DNA from: Bacillota bacterium
GTDB taxonomy: Bacteria; Bacillota; Clostridia; Christensenellales; Aristaeellaceae
Direction of reading: 5' to 3'
NCBI GenBank assembly: GCA_023411175.1
Contig: JAEYPB010000001.1
Span: forward strand, 6,680 to 70,679
Length of the DNA: 64,000 bases
In this document: positions 1 to 9,005 of the stretch, piece by piece
Layout: the number at the start of each line of letters is the position of its first letter
Numbering within the stretch: the stretch's first letter is position 1
The notes under the pieces: model-generated
The model's input: the letters and a program-made list of their open reading frames with translations, nothing else
What the model was told of the DNA's origin: nothing
The model's database searches: none
Made by a program: the position numbers and the translations under genes

Positions 1-384
1 GGCACCACCGTCGGCTATGTGGACGTGTACATTCCGTTGAGTTCGACCAAGCACCCCGAAGCCACGATGGAGGTCCTTGACTACCTGATCGGCTACGAGG
101 CCTGCATGTACAAGTATGCAAACAACCAGCTTGGCCCTCAGGTCAACAAGAAGGCCACTGAAGACTCCAAGGAAAAGTGCTTTGCTGGCCTGACCGAAGA
201 GGAGCGCGCGTGCATCTTCGCCTCGCTGGACAACTGCAAGCCGCTGACCGTGTTCCCCAAGTGGGCAGAATTCCTTTCCGACTCGCTCCTGCCCATCTCC
301 AGCCTGATGGAGTTCGGCGAATATACGGTTACGGAGGGCTTTGATGAACTGCAGGAGCAGGCGGTTTCGCTCCTGGGCTTCTAA
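1..384 (+). CDS. C-terminal part of an extracellular sugar-binding protein (ABC importer), cut by the window edge
   Basis: The frame is open from the first base and ends at a TAA at 382-384, so only about the last 127 residues are present. The visible part is acidic and helical, with no membrane segment, and resembles the C-terminal lobe of family 1 extracellular solute-binding proteins (CUT1 importers). A glycosidase gene follows 56 bases later and a GC-rich hairpin lies between them, the same arrangement as after other binding-protein genes here. The family call rests on overall character and context, because the N-terminal signal peptide and the motif-rich half are missing. The apparent GTG at 19 is internal, not a start. 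Confidence 0.6.
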   Translation, partial: GTTVGYVDVYIPLSSTKHPEATMEVLDYLIGYEACMYKYANNQLGPQVNKKATEDSKEKCFAGLTEEERACIFASLDNCKPLTVFPKWAEFLSDSLLPISSLMEFGEYTVTEGFDELQEQAVSLLGF

Positions 385-407
385 ATAGGGTTGAGACCAT
401 TTGAATC

Positions 408-433
408 GGTCGCCAGGCCCTGGCTTGGCGGCC
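408..433 (+). terminator. GC-rich hairpin between binding-protein gene and GH127 gene
   Basis: Bases 408-417 pair with 424-433 (ten pairs with two G-T wobbles) around a six-base loop. No T-run follows, so this is more likely an attenuating or mRNA-stabilising hairpin than a full terminator. Confidence 0.45.
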
Positions 434-440
434 GGTTCGT

Positions 441-2300
441 ATGAAAGAAGAGGTGTGGCATGTGCTTCGCAAACCCCAATACCAGTTTTTCACCAATGGG
501 GAAATCAAGCCCGAAGGCTGGTTGAAAAGGCAGTTGCAGATCCAAGCAAACGGCCTGAGCGGCAACCTGGACAAGGTGTGGCCGGATGTTCGCGACAGCA
601 AGTGGGTCGGCGGGGATCGTGATGGCTGGGAACGGGTGCCCTACTGGCTGGACGGCTTCATCCCGCTGGCGTACCTGCTCGAGGATGACGATCTGATTGA
701 TCGCGCCACGCAGTATGTGGACGGCATCCTCGCCCGTCAAAGCGCGGATGGGTGGCTGTGCCCATGCAGCATTGAGGAACGCCGCTCCTACGATCTATGG
801 TCTGGCATTTTGATCGCCAAAGTGCTTGCAATGTACGCCGATCTCTCCGGAGACACGCGCATTGAAGGTGCGATATACCGTTTCATGGAGAACCTGAACG
901 TGTTTACCCGGCACACCACCATACACAACTGGGCCTCGCTCCGATGGTTCGAAATGCTGATTCCCATCTACTGGCTCTACGAGCGTCGGCCGGAAGAATG
1001 GCTTCTCAGGCTGGCCATCCGGTTTGAACAGCAGGGATTCGACTATGAGAAGCTGTTCTCGCCATACAGGGATCAGAAACCCGAGCGCGTGTGGACATAT
1101 TCCACCCATGTGGTCAATCTGGCGATGGCCATCAAGCAGGGTGCGCTGATCAGCCGTCTGCACGGCGGCGATTCGGAAGCCTTCGCCATAAAAATGCTGA
1201 AGGATCTGTTTCAGTACCACGGCATGGCGGCAGGGCACTTTACCGGCGACGAATGCGTTATGGGCGACAGCCCCGTGCAGGGAAGCGAACTTTGCGGCGT
1301 CGTCGAGGCCATGTATTCCTATGAACATTTGCTCTCCATCAGCGGAAATCCCGAGTGGGGCGACATGCTGGAGAGGCTGGCCTTCAACGCGTTGCCTGCA
1401 TCGCTCAGCCATGATATGTGGACGCACCAGTATGACCAGCAGACCAACCAAATCTGTTGCGCGCGGCTCCCGGAAGATCACGTCATTTTCGGGACGAATG
1501 GCCCTGAAAGCCATTTGTTCGGGTTGGAGCCGAATTTTGGCTGCTGTACGGCCAACTTTAATCAGGGTTGGCCGAAGTTCGCCATGTCTACCTTCATGCG
1601 CTCGGACGAGGGCATCGTGTCCGCTGCGCTCGCGCCTGCGTCCGTAACGACGCAAATTGCGGGTCATCAGGTAACCTGCCGACTGGAAACGGAGTACCCC
1701 TTCCGGGAGGCGTTGGAGTACACCATCATAACCGATGCCCCGGTTGAGTTCGAGCTGAGGATCCGAATTCCCGGCTTTGTGCGCTCAGCGCTTGTGGACG
1801 GCGTTCCGGCAACGCCCGGTTCCTTCTGCACCATTCGGCGAACGTGGAACGGTGAGCAGAAGGTGGATGTGCAATTCAAGCTCGAGTGCTCCCTGGAAAA
1901 GCGCCCTCGGGATATGCGCGCATTGTGGCGCGGCCCGCTTTTGTATTCGGTCGCCATCCGTGAACGTTGGGAGATGCTGGAGTACACCCGTCATGATGTT
2001 GAAAGGCGCTTCCCCTACTGCGACTATGAGGTGTATCCGGAATCGGCCTGGAATTTTGGCTTTGCAGCCGAATCCTTCGATATTGTACGCAACCCGATGA
2101 GCGAGTATCCGTTTGGAAGTGAGCCTGCGGCGATTGAAATTATCGCCTCGCTTGCGCCGATTGACTGGCCCGAAGCCCATGGGGTTTGCTTGCCGGAGCC
2201 CAATTCCAGAATGCCCATCGATGAGGCAAGACCAATGCGCATGATCCCCTATGGAGCAGCAAAGCTGCGCATGACAGAAATGCCCATGGTGACAAAGTAA
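441..2300 (+). CDS. Glycoside hydrolase family 127-type protein (DUF1680, beta-L-arabinofuranosidase-like)
   Basis: The 619-residue protein has the layout of the GH127/DUF1680 clan: an (alpha/alpha)6-barrel N-terminal domain and a C-terminal beta-sandwich. GH127 enzymes use a zinc-bound cysteine nucleophile held by a Glu-x-Cys pair and a later Cys-Cys pair. Here E283-L-C285 (in GSELCGVVE) and C368-C369 (in FGCCTANF) fit that set, and E271 or a nearby acidic residue could be the general acid. There is no signal peptide, so the enzyme is probably cytoplasmic and acts on short imported arabinose-containing oligosaccharides. GTG at 462 has a better-spaced ribosome site (GAAGAGG) than ATG 441, so the true protein may be seven residues shorter. 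The exact substrate, and GH127 versus GH146, are not decided. Confidence 0.85.
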   Translation: MKEEVWHVLRKPQYQFFTNGEIKPEGWLKRQLQIQANGLSGNLDKVWPDVRDSKWVGGDRDGWERVPYWLDGFIPLAYLLEDDDLIDRATQYVDGILARQSADGWLCPCSIEERRSYDLWSGILIAKVLAMYADLSGDTRIEGAIYRFMENLNVFTRHTTIHNWASLRWFEMLIPIYWLYERRPEEWLLRLAIRFEQQGFDYEKLFSPYRDQKPERVWTYSTHVVNLAMAIKQGALISRLHGGDSEAFAIKMLKDLFQYHGMAAGHFTGDECVMGDSPVQGSELCGVVEAMYSYEHLLSISGNPEWGDMLERLAFNALPASLSHDMWTHQYDQQTNQICCARLPEDHVIFGTNGPESHLFGLEPNFGCCTANFNQGWPKFAMSTFMRSDEGIVSAALAPASVTTQIAGHQVTCRLETEYPFREALEYTIITDAPVEFELRIRIPGFVRSALVDGVPATPGSFCTIRRTWNGEQKVDVQFKLECSLEKRPRDMRALWRGPLLYSVAIRERWEMLEYTRHDVERRFPYCDYEVYPESAWNFGFAAESFDIVRNPMSEYPFGSEPAAIEIIASLAPIDWPEAHGVCLPEPNSRMPIDEARPMRMIPYGAAKLRMTEMPMVTK

Positions 2301-2326
2301 CATAGCGACATAATGACATAGTTACG
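2289..2326 (+). repeat. Short degenerate GACATAG-type repeat
   Basis: Three imperfect units of the form (T)GACATA(G) or (T)AACATAG follow each other across the stop codon of the glycosidase gene, and the outer ends GTAAC and GTTAC are inverted. It sits at the border between the gene and the decayed recombinase island, so it may mark an insertion junction. Confidence 0.4.
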
Positions 2327-2397
2327 TAAAAGGCGATACTCTCCGGCAAGGCGTCCTGCGGTTTTCGCTCCGTCTATGCCCCGCCGCCTGCCGGAGG

Positions 2398-2770
2398 GTG
2401 TCGACAATCTCGCCATCCAAGAAATGGATGCACCGGCCGTGTGTGATCTGCATGCAGCTGTCCCGGCAGCTTTGGGATGACCTTTACCGCCACACCCCGC
2501 GCCTACAGGTTGCTGGCGAAGGAGTACCGGAGCGCGTGCAGCCTCCCGGTGCTCCACCGCCGCCGCTTCGCAGGCCTTGTCCATCATTGCCGGCAGGTTC
2601 CGGTAGCTCAAGTGCTTGCCATTCTGGGTGGCAAACACATAGGGGCAGCCGCGTACCGTTTGCTCTTTTAGGAGCTGGACGGCCTCGATGGCCCTGCTGT
2701 TGAAGGGAATTGTCCGCTTTTCTGATGCCGTCTTCGTGGTGCGCTGGACGGTGTGGATGCTAAATCTCAC
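2398..2770 (-). pseudogene. Tyrosine recombinase (phage/ICE integrase) remnant
   Basis: Read on the minus strand, the first part encodes residues typical of the catalytic domain of tyrosine recombinases (TVQRTTKTASEKRTIPF, then a YVFATQNGK-like stretch and an EHR near the His-x-x-Arg box). The frame then shifts by one. In the next frame HALRYSFASNL appears, which is the conserved H-x-L-R box, and it is followed at once by TAG where Tyr would be expected, then ARGVAVKVIPKL. The N-terminal half of the enzyme is absent. With one frameshift, one nonsense codon and no start, this is a dead gene. A shorter relic of the same kind lies near 58928. Confidence 0.8.
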
Positions 2771-2800
2771 GGAAATTCAAACGACTTATTCACTCGTTTC

Positions 2801-3184
2801 CTAAGTAATCTTCTTGTTTAAATATCCGCCTAAAAAAATTAATAGTACGAGGGCGATATTAAACGGATTAATATATGCTATATCAGAGGTTTGCGAGACT
2901 GGGTTTAAAACGGCAGGGCAAACTATAGCGAATAAATACAAACCCGCTCCGCAAAAAATCCACGCACGTTTTTCTTTGATTTTTCTATATTTAATAAGTA
3001 CGAATATATTAAATACTACTACGATCAACGCAATGACTGTCCACAGAAGTCCAAATGATCCCACCCAGAATTCTTCAAAGAGCAATTGGAGTAATAAGGA
3101 TATTGAGGCGGAGAGGAATACAATACAGAAGATGATGATAGGGATAAATAGAAGCTTGCTTCCATCTTTGAGAAAACTACGCAT
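2801..3184 (-). CDS. Small four-helix membrane protein of unknown function
   Basis: ATG at 3184-3182 is chosen because AGGAGGGG lies seven bases in front of it; a longer frame upstream has no ribosome site. The 127-residue product has a short basic N-terminus (MRSFLKDGSKL) and four hydrophobic stretches at about residues 10-36, 43-65, 74-94 and 105-123, with a KYRKIKEKR loop between helices 2 and 3. I do not recognise the family. The gene and its surroundings are visibly AT-rich compared with the rest of the window, which suggests acquisition by transfer. It follows the recombinase relic in the same orientation and may be cargo of the same lost element. Confidence 0.55.
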   Translation of the reverse strand: MRSFLKDGSKLLFIPIIIFCIVFLSASISLLLQLLFEEFWVGSFGLLWTVIALIVVVFNIFVLIKYRKIKEKRAWIFCGAGLYLFAIVCPAVLNPVSQTSDIAYINPFNIALVLLIFLGGYLNKKIT

Positions 3185-3701
3185 AGATACCCCTCCTCTT
3201 CGCATTGTACCGATATTTACAAAACCTGTCAACTCCGTAGTGGGTTTTTTTGACAGGTGGCGAGAGCCACCTGTCTCCATGTGAAATAAATGATATGCCT
3301 ACTTTTGCTACTTCATCCAAACCCCAATATCGGATATACGGGTTGCCATCACGGATTGCGTACCAAACAACGGCTGCCTTCCGGTTTCTTAGGGAACCTG
3401 AAGGCAGCATTTTTACGATGGTTCTGCCATCAAAACAACCCTGAAAAGAGTAAAACGCCGGTGTCAAGCGGCATCAGCGGAAGCCCGACTGACTCTGTAG
3501 GCTCGTCTATGACCAGCGCCTTCATCCACTCGGCATCTCTTCAAGAGATGAAACCAGTGTAAGCGATTATAGAAGGGTTTGTGACCTAATATTCACTGAT
3601 AATTGCTAATTACGCGCTTCAATTCTCTGCGTCGTGCGGTGCTATCATAAGTTTATGTAAAAAAATCCAACGGCTTTGTGCGACTAAACGGCACACTCGC
3701 C
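3185..3701. other. AT-rich stretch with no convincing gene
   Basis: Frames of 60-96 codons exist on both strands but lack ribosome sites and recognisable domains. The stretch holds an inverted repeat at 3252-3275 (ten pairs, GAGA loop), a third copy of the same sequence at 3223-3231, a terminator at 3374-3413, and a short palindrome near 3535-3551. It reads as debris of a deleted or decayed insertion. Confidence 0.5.
3374..3413 (+). terminator. Orphan intrinsic terminator
   Basis: Bases 3374-3388 pair with 3393-3407 (14 of 15 positions) around the loop TTAG, followed by CATTTTTA. No + strand gene precedes it, so the gene it served has probably been lost. Confidence 0.6.
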
Positions 3702-3731
3702 TTTACACCGGCGTTCGGCCGCCATTATACT
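3702..3731 (+). promoter_or_regulatory. SigA-type promoter for the GH31 gene
   Basis: TTTACA at 3702-3707 and TATACT at 3726-3731 are separated by 18 bases, 35 bases ahead of the GTG start and its AAGGAGG ribosome site. Confidence 0.6.
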
Positions 3732-3766
3732 GGTGCCAGCCGAAAACATACAAGGAGGCGGTACGA

Positions 3767-5761
3767 GTGGCAAAACTGAGCCGGGAAGGATCGCGGCTGA
3801 TAAGACTGAACGACTGTGAGAAGCTCTGGATCGAGCCTTGGGGCTCGGACAGCCTGCGCGTGCGGGCGACCTGTCAGGCGGAAATGCCCACCGAGGACTG
3901 GGCGCTGATTCCGCCCACATCCCAAGAGGCGGAGATCATCATCGACGGCCAGACCGCGTCAATCACGAACGGCAAGATCCGAGCGGAAATCGCGTCCGGC
4001 GGCTGCGTGACCTTTTACAACCATAAGGGTGAAAAGCTGCTGGAGGAACAGTGGCGCACCCGCGAGAGCGGCGGCTTCTCGGTGGTCAGCGCGCTGGAGG
4101 TCAAAGGACGCGACTTCGTACCGATCACCGGCGGCGACTACGCGCTCAACATGCGCTTCGAGCCGAACCCCGGCGAGAAGGTCTTCGGCATGGGCCAGTA
4201 CCAGGACGGGTGCCTCGACAAGATGGGCTGCGTGCTGGAGCTTGCGCACCGCAACTCCCAGGCGTCGGTGCCCTTCTACGCTTCGACGCTGGGCTACGGT
4301 TTTTTGTGGAACAACCCGGCGGTGGGGCGCGTGACCTTCGGCAAGAACATGACCGAATGGCAGGCCCGGTCCACCAAGGCGCTGGATTATTGGATCACCG
4401 CGGGGGACAAGCCCGCCGAGATCCTGGGCGCCTACGCCGACGCTACCGGCCACAGCCCCATGATGCCCGACTACGGCATGGGTTTTTGGCAGTGCAAGCT
4501 GCGCTACCGCACCCAGGAAGAGCTGCTTGAGGTTCTGCGCGAGCACAAAAAGCGCGGCCTGCCGCTGGACGTAATCGTGGTGGACTTCTTCCACTGGCCG
4601 CTGCAAGGCGACTGGCACTTCGACTATGACGAGTTCCCGGACCCCGAAGCCATGATCCGCGAGGTCAACGAGGCCGGCGTGGAACTGATGGTTTCGTTCT
4701 GGCCCTACGTGGACACCCGCAGCGAGAATTACGAGGAGATGCTGGAGGGCGGCTACCTGGCGCGCACCGACCGGGGCGTTCGCTATTCGATGGATTTCTG
4801 TGGCAACACCATCCCCTTTGACGCCACCAACCCCGGCGCGCGGAAGTTCGTTTGGGATGTGGTTAAGCGCAACTACTTTGACAAGGGCGTTCGGGTGTTC
4901 TGGCTGGACGAGGCGGAACCGGAGTGCAAGGTCTACGACTTTGACCACTACCGCTACCACCTGGGGAGCGTCTTGCAGGTGGGCAACGTCTACCCGGCGC
5001 TCTACGCGAAGACCTTCTACGACGGCATGCGCGAAGCCGGAATGGAAACCCCGCTGAACCTTCTGCGCTGCGCGTGGGCAGGCTCCCAGCGCTATGGCGC
5101 GCTGGTTTGGTCGGGCGACATCGACACCACGTTCAGGACGCTGCGCGAGCAGTTCGCCATCGGCCTTTCGATGGCGATGGCGGGCATCCCCTGGTGGACC
5201 ACCGACATCGGCGGCTTCCACGGCGGCGACCAGAACGACCCGGCGTACCGGGAACTGCTCGTCCGCTGGTTCCAGTTCGGCGCGTTCTGCCCGGTGATGC
5301 GGCTGCACGGCTACCGCGAGAACGGCGAGCCCTCGGCCAACCCGGTCAAGGCGGACACCGGCGGCCCCAACGAGGTGTGGAGCTACGGCGAAGAGGCCTA
5401 CGAGATTCTGAAGAAGTACCTGTTCCTGCGCGAGGACATGCGGCCCTATACCGCCCGGCTGATGCGCGAGGCCGCCGACGCCGGCGCACCGGTCATGCGC
5501 CCGCTGTTCTTTGACTTCCCGAAGGACGAAAAGGCGGTGGCCTGTGAGGACCAGTACATGTTCGGCCCGGACGTCCTCGTCGCACCGGTGATGGAGCTGG
5601 GCGTGCGCGAGCGGAGCGTGTACCTGCCCGAAGGAGCGGACTGGACCGAGTCCCGCACCGGACGGGAATACCCCGGCGGCCAGACGGTCGTGGCCGAAGC
5701 GCCGCTTGAGACCATCCCGGTCTTCCTGCGCAAGGGTTCGGGGCTTGCGATCAAGGTGTAG
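3767..5761 (+). CDS. Glycoside hydrolase family 31 (alpha-xylosidase/alpha-glucosidase type)
   Basis: The 664-residue protein has the usual GH31 order: N-terminal beta-sandwich, (beta/alpha)8 catalytic barrel, then C-terminal beta domains. The nucleophile region reads VFWLDEAEPE (D381 expected nucleophile). The acid/base region is WSGDID (D451), followed by the conserved GIPWWTTDIGGFHGGD segment and RLHG. No signal peptide is present, so the enzyme probably acts on oligosaccharides brought in by the importer encoded just downstream. GTG 3767 is chosen because AAGGAGG lies eight bases in front. Retaining exo-action on alpha-xylosyl or alpha-glucosyl ends is the family norm; substrate preference cannot be set from the sequence alone. 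Confidence 0.9.
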   Translation: MAKLSREGSRLIRLNDCEKLWIEPWGSDSLRVRATCQAEMPTEDWALIPPTSQEAEIIIDGQTASITNGKIRAEIASGGCVTFYNHKGEKLLEEQWRTRESGGFSVVSALEVKGRDFVPITGGDYALNMRFEPNPGEKVFGMGQYQDGCLDKMGCVLELAHRNSQASVPFYASTLGYGFLWNNPAVGRVTFGKNMTEWQARSTKALDYWITAGDKPAEILGAYADATGHSPMMPDYGMGFWQCKLRYRTQEELLEVLREHKKRGLPLDVIVVDFFHWPLQGDWHFDYDEFPDPEAMIREVNEAGVELMVSFWPYVDTRSENYEEMLEGGYLARTDRGVRYSMDFCGNTIPFDATNPGARKFVWDVVKRNYFDKGVRVFWLDEAEPECKVYDFDHYRYHLGSVLQVGNVYPALYAKTFYDGMREAGMETPLNLLRCAWAGSQRYGALVWSGDIDTTFRTLREQFAIGLSMAMAGIPWWTTDIGGFHGGDQNDPAYRELLVRWFQFGAFCPVMRLHGYRENGEPSANPVKADTGGPNEVWSYGEEAYEILKKYLFLREDMRPYTARLMREAADAGAPVMRPLFFDFPKDEKAVACEDQYMFGPDVLVAPVMELGVRERSVYLPEGADWTESRTGREYPGGQTVVAEAPLETIPVFLRKGSGLAIKV

Positions 5762-5815
5762 GACGAAAACTGTGCGTTCCTTAATGAAATGCACCGGCAT
5801 TGTCCACCGCCGCGC

Positions 5816-5844
5816 TTGACGCATATTGTTAACAATGATAGTAT
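5816..5844 (+). promoter_or_regulatory. Promoter with embedded palindromic operator
   Basis: TTGACG at 5816-5821 and TAGTAT at 5839-5844 are 17 bases apart. The perfect 12-base palindrome ATTGTTAACAAT (5825-5836) fills the spacer, so a dimeric regulator bound there would block RNA polymerase. The bound protein is unknown. Confidence 0.6.
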
Positions 5845-5901
5845 TTTTACATGATGCATAGCGCATTGGCGGCGTGTTGCACAAATATGGGGAGGGGTAT
5901 C

Positions 5902-7140
5902 ATGAAGAAATTGTTGATCGCAGCCTTAACACTCTGCCTCCTTCTGTCCATGGTGATCATGCCGACGGCGTCGGCCGAGGCCGTTGAGCTGGAGCTGTGG
6001 CACTACTACGGCACCGACTACGAGTATTCCGACGGCTCCGTCTTCCAGCGCGATATCGATGCGTTCAACGCCAGCCAGGATCGCATCCGCGTCAACTACA
6101 CCTATGTCTCCCGCGAGGATCTGCTCAAGCAGTACACCATGGGTGCGCTCTCCGGCGAACTGCCGGACCTGGGCATGGTGGACAACCCGGACATGGCGGG
6201 CTTCATCCAGATGGGCGTGTTCGCCGACATCACGGATCAGCTAACCGCCTGGGGCCAGCTGGACCAGTTCTTCCCGGGCCCGCTGAACAGCTGCACCCAG
6301 AACGGCCGCATCTACGGCCTGCCCCACAACTCCAACTGCCTGGCGCTGTTCTATGACAAGGACCTGCTGGATGCCGCCGGCGTTGCCGTGCCCACCAACT
6401 GGACCGAGCTCAAGGATGCCGCCAAGAAGCTGACCGACCCCGCCACCGGCCGTTACGGCCTGGGCATCAGCGCCGTCAAGAACGAGGAAGGCTGCTTCCA
6501 GTTCATGCCGTGGTTCATCTCCGCGGGCGGCAAGCTTGAAGAGCTCAACGGCAAGGGCTGCGTCGACGCGCTGACCTACCTGACCGACCTCATTAACGAA
6601 GGCTCCATGCCCAAGGACATCATCAACTGGACCCAGGGCGACTGCAACAACCAGTTCATCTCCGGCGGCCTGGCGATGCAGGTCAACGGACCCTGGAACG
6701 TGGCCACCATCCAGAACCTCGCGCCCGACAAGAACTGGGGCGTGGCGCTGGTGCCCAAGGCGGACGACGGCGTGTACGCCTCCGTTCTGGGCGGCGAGAA
6801 CTTTGGCGTGACCACCGCCTGCGAGAATGTGGATGCCGCCGTTGAGTTCCTGACCTACCTGATGTCGAAAGACGTCTCCGCCAATTTCTGCGAAGCGGGC
6901 GGCAAGTTCTCCCCCCGCGCCGACTCCTCCGCCTCCAAGGAAATCTGGACCACCGACCCGGTGTTCTCGGTGTTTGCCGAAGAGATGCAGTACGCGATGC
7001 CCCGCGGCCCGCACCCCCGCTGGCCCGAGATCTCTACAGCCATCTCCGTCGCCCAGCACGAGGCCTTCACCGGCGTGAAGACGCCGCAGGAGGCGCTGGA
7101 CACCGCCGCCGCGACCGTCACGGCCATCCTGGCTCAGTAA
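5902..7140 (+). CDS. Extracellular sugar-binding protein of a CUT1 ABC importer
   Basis: ATG 5902 follows GGGGAGGGG and begins a signal peptide (MKKLLIAALTLCLLLSMVIMPTASA). There is no lipobox cysteine, so the anchoring is unusual for a Gram-positive binding protein. The mature part, starting near ELELWHYYGTDYEYS, has the family 1 solute-binding fold: a YGLPHNSNCLALFYDKDLL hinge strand near the domain boundary and FISGGLAMQVNGPWNV further on. The 412-residue length is normal. It heads an operon with two permeases and a sensor kinase. The ATPase is absent, as is common where one multitask MsmX-type ATPase serves many importers. Confidence 0.88.
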   Translation: MKKLLIAALTLCLLLSMVIMPTASAEAVELELWHYYGTDYEYSDGSVFQRDIDAFNASQDRIRVNYTYVSREDLLKQYTMGALSGELPDLGMVDNPDMAGFIQMGVFADITDQLTAWGQLDQFFPGPLNSCTQNGRIYGLPHNSNCLALFYDKDLLDAAGVAVPTNWTELKDAAKKLTDPATGRYGLGISAVKNEEGCFQFMPWFISAGGKLEELNGKGCVDALTYLTDLINEGSMPKDIINWTQGDCNNQFISGGLAMQVNGPWNVATIQNLAPDKNWGVALVPKADDGVYASVLGGENFGVTTACENVDAAVEFLTYLMSKDVSANFCEAGGKFSPRADSSASKEIWTTDPVFSVFAEEMQYAMPRGPHPRWPEISTAISVAQHEAFTGVKTPQEALDTAAATVTAILAQ

Positions 7141-7161
7141 CCTAAAAAACACGCGCACGAG

Positions 7162-7192
7162 CGGCCCGCCCGATTTATGACCGGGCGGGCCG
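7162..7192 (+). terminator. Strong hairpin after the binding-protein gene
   Basis: Bases 7162-7172 pair perfectly with 7182-7192 around a nine-base loop, with no full T-run. The position between binding protein and permease suggests partial termination or protection of the upstream mRNA. Confidence 0.6.
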
Positions 7193-7223
7193 GTTCTAAA
7201 CCGCCGTATGGAGGTGCCGCCCA

Positions 7224-8129
7224 GTGGCGATCAAATGGTATCGGCGCAACCGCGAGCGCATCACAGGTCTCCTGTTCGCGCTCCCGGCCATCGCCTACAT
7301 GCTGTCGCTGATGGTTTATCCGCTGGTATACAATTTCCTGCTCTCCTTTCGGGACCTGAGCGTCATGACTTTCAAGGGAAACACGTCGGTGTTCGTCGGC
7401 CTGAGCAATTATGTGACGCTTTTCCGGGACCCCGAGTTTCTGACGGCGCTGGGCCAGACGTTCTGGTTTACCATCGCCTGCATCGCGCTGCAATTTACGC
7501 TGGGCCTGTTGATGGCCGTGTTCTTTAACAGCAAGTTTCAGCTGGCCGGGCCGGTGCGCGGCACGATCCTCGTGGCGTGGATGATGCCGGTCTCGGTGAC
7601 GGGCCTTCTGTTCAAGTACATGTTCCTTACGGAGGGCGGCGTCATCAATAAGCTTCTGTCCTTCGTCGGCATTGGCATCGGGGCGCCGCTGGGGTGGCTG
7701 ATCGACCCGAGCCTCGCGATGTGGTCGGTCATCATCGCCAACTGCTGGGTGGGCATCCCGTTCAACATGCTGCTTCTGACCACCGGCATGTCGAACATCC
7801 CCGCGGATGTGTACGAAAGCGCGGCCATCGACGGCGCGAACGCGGTGCAGCGGTTCTTCCGCATTACGATCCCGCTCCTAAAGCCCGCGATCATGTCGGT
7901 CCTGATGCTGGGCTTCATCTACACCTTTAAGGTGTTCGACCTGATTTTCATGATGACCAAGGGCGGGCCGCTCAACGCCACGGAGGTTCTGTCCACCTAC
8001 AGCTACCGCCAGAGCTTCTCGCTGTACAATTTCTCGATGGGCGCGGCCAGCGCGGTGGTGCTGTTTTTGTGCCTGATGGCCGTGGGTGTATTCTACCTGA
8101 GGCTGATCCGGAAGGACGAGGTGATGTAG
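7224..8129 (+). CDS. CUT1 sugar ABC importer permease (MalF/UgpA type)
   Basis: GTG 7224 has GGAGGT nine bases in front. The 301-residue protein has six membrane segments, starting near residue 16 (LLFALPAIAYMLSLMVYPLVYNFLLSF). It carries the EAA loop that docks with the ATPase, here YESAAIDGANAVQRFFRITIP. The next permease starts one base after its stop. The pair forms the channel for the sugar delivered by the binding protein encoded at 5902. The substrate is not readable; GH31 upstream points to an alpha-xylosyl or alpha-glucosyl oligosaccharide. Confidence 0.9.
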   Translation: MAIKWYRRNRERITGLLFALPAIAYMLSLMVYPLVYNFLLSFRDLSVMTFKGNTSVFVGLSNYVTLFRDPEFLTALGQTFWFTIACIALQFTLGLLMAVFFNSKFQLAGPVRGTILVAWMMPVSVTGLLFKYMFLTEGGVINKLLSFVGIGIGAPLGWLIDPSLAMWSVIIANCWVGIPFNMLLLTTGMSNIPADVYESAAIDGANAVQRFFRITIPLLKPAIMSVLMLGFIYTFKVFDLIFMMTKGGPLNATEVLSTYSYRQSFSLYNFSMGAASAVVLFLCLMAVGVFYLRLIRKDEVM

Positions 8130-8130
8130 C

Positions 8131-9003
8131 GTGGCGCAGCAGTTGACCGTAAATAAAAAGCTGGAAGTGGAGAGCGCCCGTACGCGCCTGAAGCGCCTGG
8201 GGATGAACCTCATCGCCGTCCTGATCGCGGCGACGTTCCTCTTTCCGCTGTACTGGATCCTTATTTCGTCCCTCAAGACGGACGTGGAGATCTTCGACAA
8301 GAACATCTCCTTCTGGCCGCGGGTCGTCACGGTGAACCCCTGGGTGACGCAGCTGGGCGACAAGGAATTTCTGGCTTCGCTTTTCAACAGCTTCGCCATC
8401 GCCATCTGCAATATGGCGCTTTCGACGCTCTTTGGGCTGTCCGCGGCCTACGGCCTCGCGAGGTTCAACCTGCCTTTCAAGCGCACGGTGATGCTCCTGT
8501 TCCTCGTAACGCAGATGATGCCCAACAGCCTCCTTCTGACGCCCCTGTACCTGACGTTTACGAAGATGGGGCTGCTCAACAGCTACCCCGCGCCGGTCAT
8601 GGCCATCGCGACGGGCTCGATCCCGTTCATCGTGGTGACGCTCAGACCCTTCTTCCTGAGCCTGCCCAAGTCGCTGGATGAGGCCGCCCGCATCGACGGC
8701 TGCAACGCGCTGACGTCGTTCCTCCGGATTATGGTGCCCATCGCCCGGGTCGGAATTGTGACGTGCCTGGTGTTCTGCTTCCTGCACGGCTGGAACGACC
8801 TGGTGTACTCGATGACCTTCAACGTCAAGGCCAACATGCGGCCGCTCACCGCCAACATCTACAAGTACATGGACAAGTACGGAACCAAGTGGAATCAGAT
8901 CATGGCTTATGGTATGATATTGGTAATCCCGGTGGTTCTGATCTTCGTCGGGCTTCAAAAATACATCGTCGGCGGGCTGACCGCCGGCGCCATCAAGGAG
9001 TAG
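8131..9003 (+). CDS. CUT1 sugar ABC importer permease (MalG/UgpE type)
   Basis: GTG 8131 starts one base after the previous stop, so translation is probably coupled. The 290 residues form six membrane helices (first at about residues 28-48). The EAA loop is DEAARIDGCNALTSFLRIMVP, and the C-terminal GLTAGAIKE is typical of MalG-type subunits. It is the partner of the permease encoded at 7224. Confidence 0.9.
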   Translation: MAQQLTVNKKLEVESARTRLKRLGMNLIAVLIAATFLFPLYWILISSLKTDVEIFDKNISFWPRVVTVNPWVTQLGDKEFLASLFNSFAIAICNMALSTLFGLSAAYGLARFNLPFKRTVMLLFLVTQMMPNSLLLTPLYLTFTKMGLLNSYPAPVMAIATGSIPFIVVTLRPFFLSLPKSLDEAARIDGCNALTSFLRIMVPIARVGIVTCLVFCFLHGWNDLVYSMTFNVKANMRPLTANIYKYMDKYGTKWNQIMAYGMILVIPVVLIFVGLQKYIVGGLTAGAIKE

Positions 9004-9005
9004 CA

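Noticed and set aside
3177..3467. 96-codon minus-strand frame with a plausible-looking sequence (RDGNPYIRYWGLDEVAK)
   Set aside because: It runs through a terminator hairpin and an inverted repeat and has no ribosome site; I could not tie it to a family.
3959..5884. 641-codon open frame on the minus strand across the GH31 gene
   Set aside because: It is antisense to a clear GH31 gene in GC-rich DNA, with low-complexity His/Val/Ala composition and no domain.
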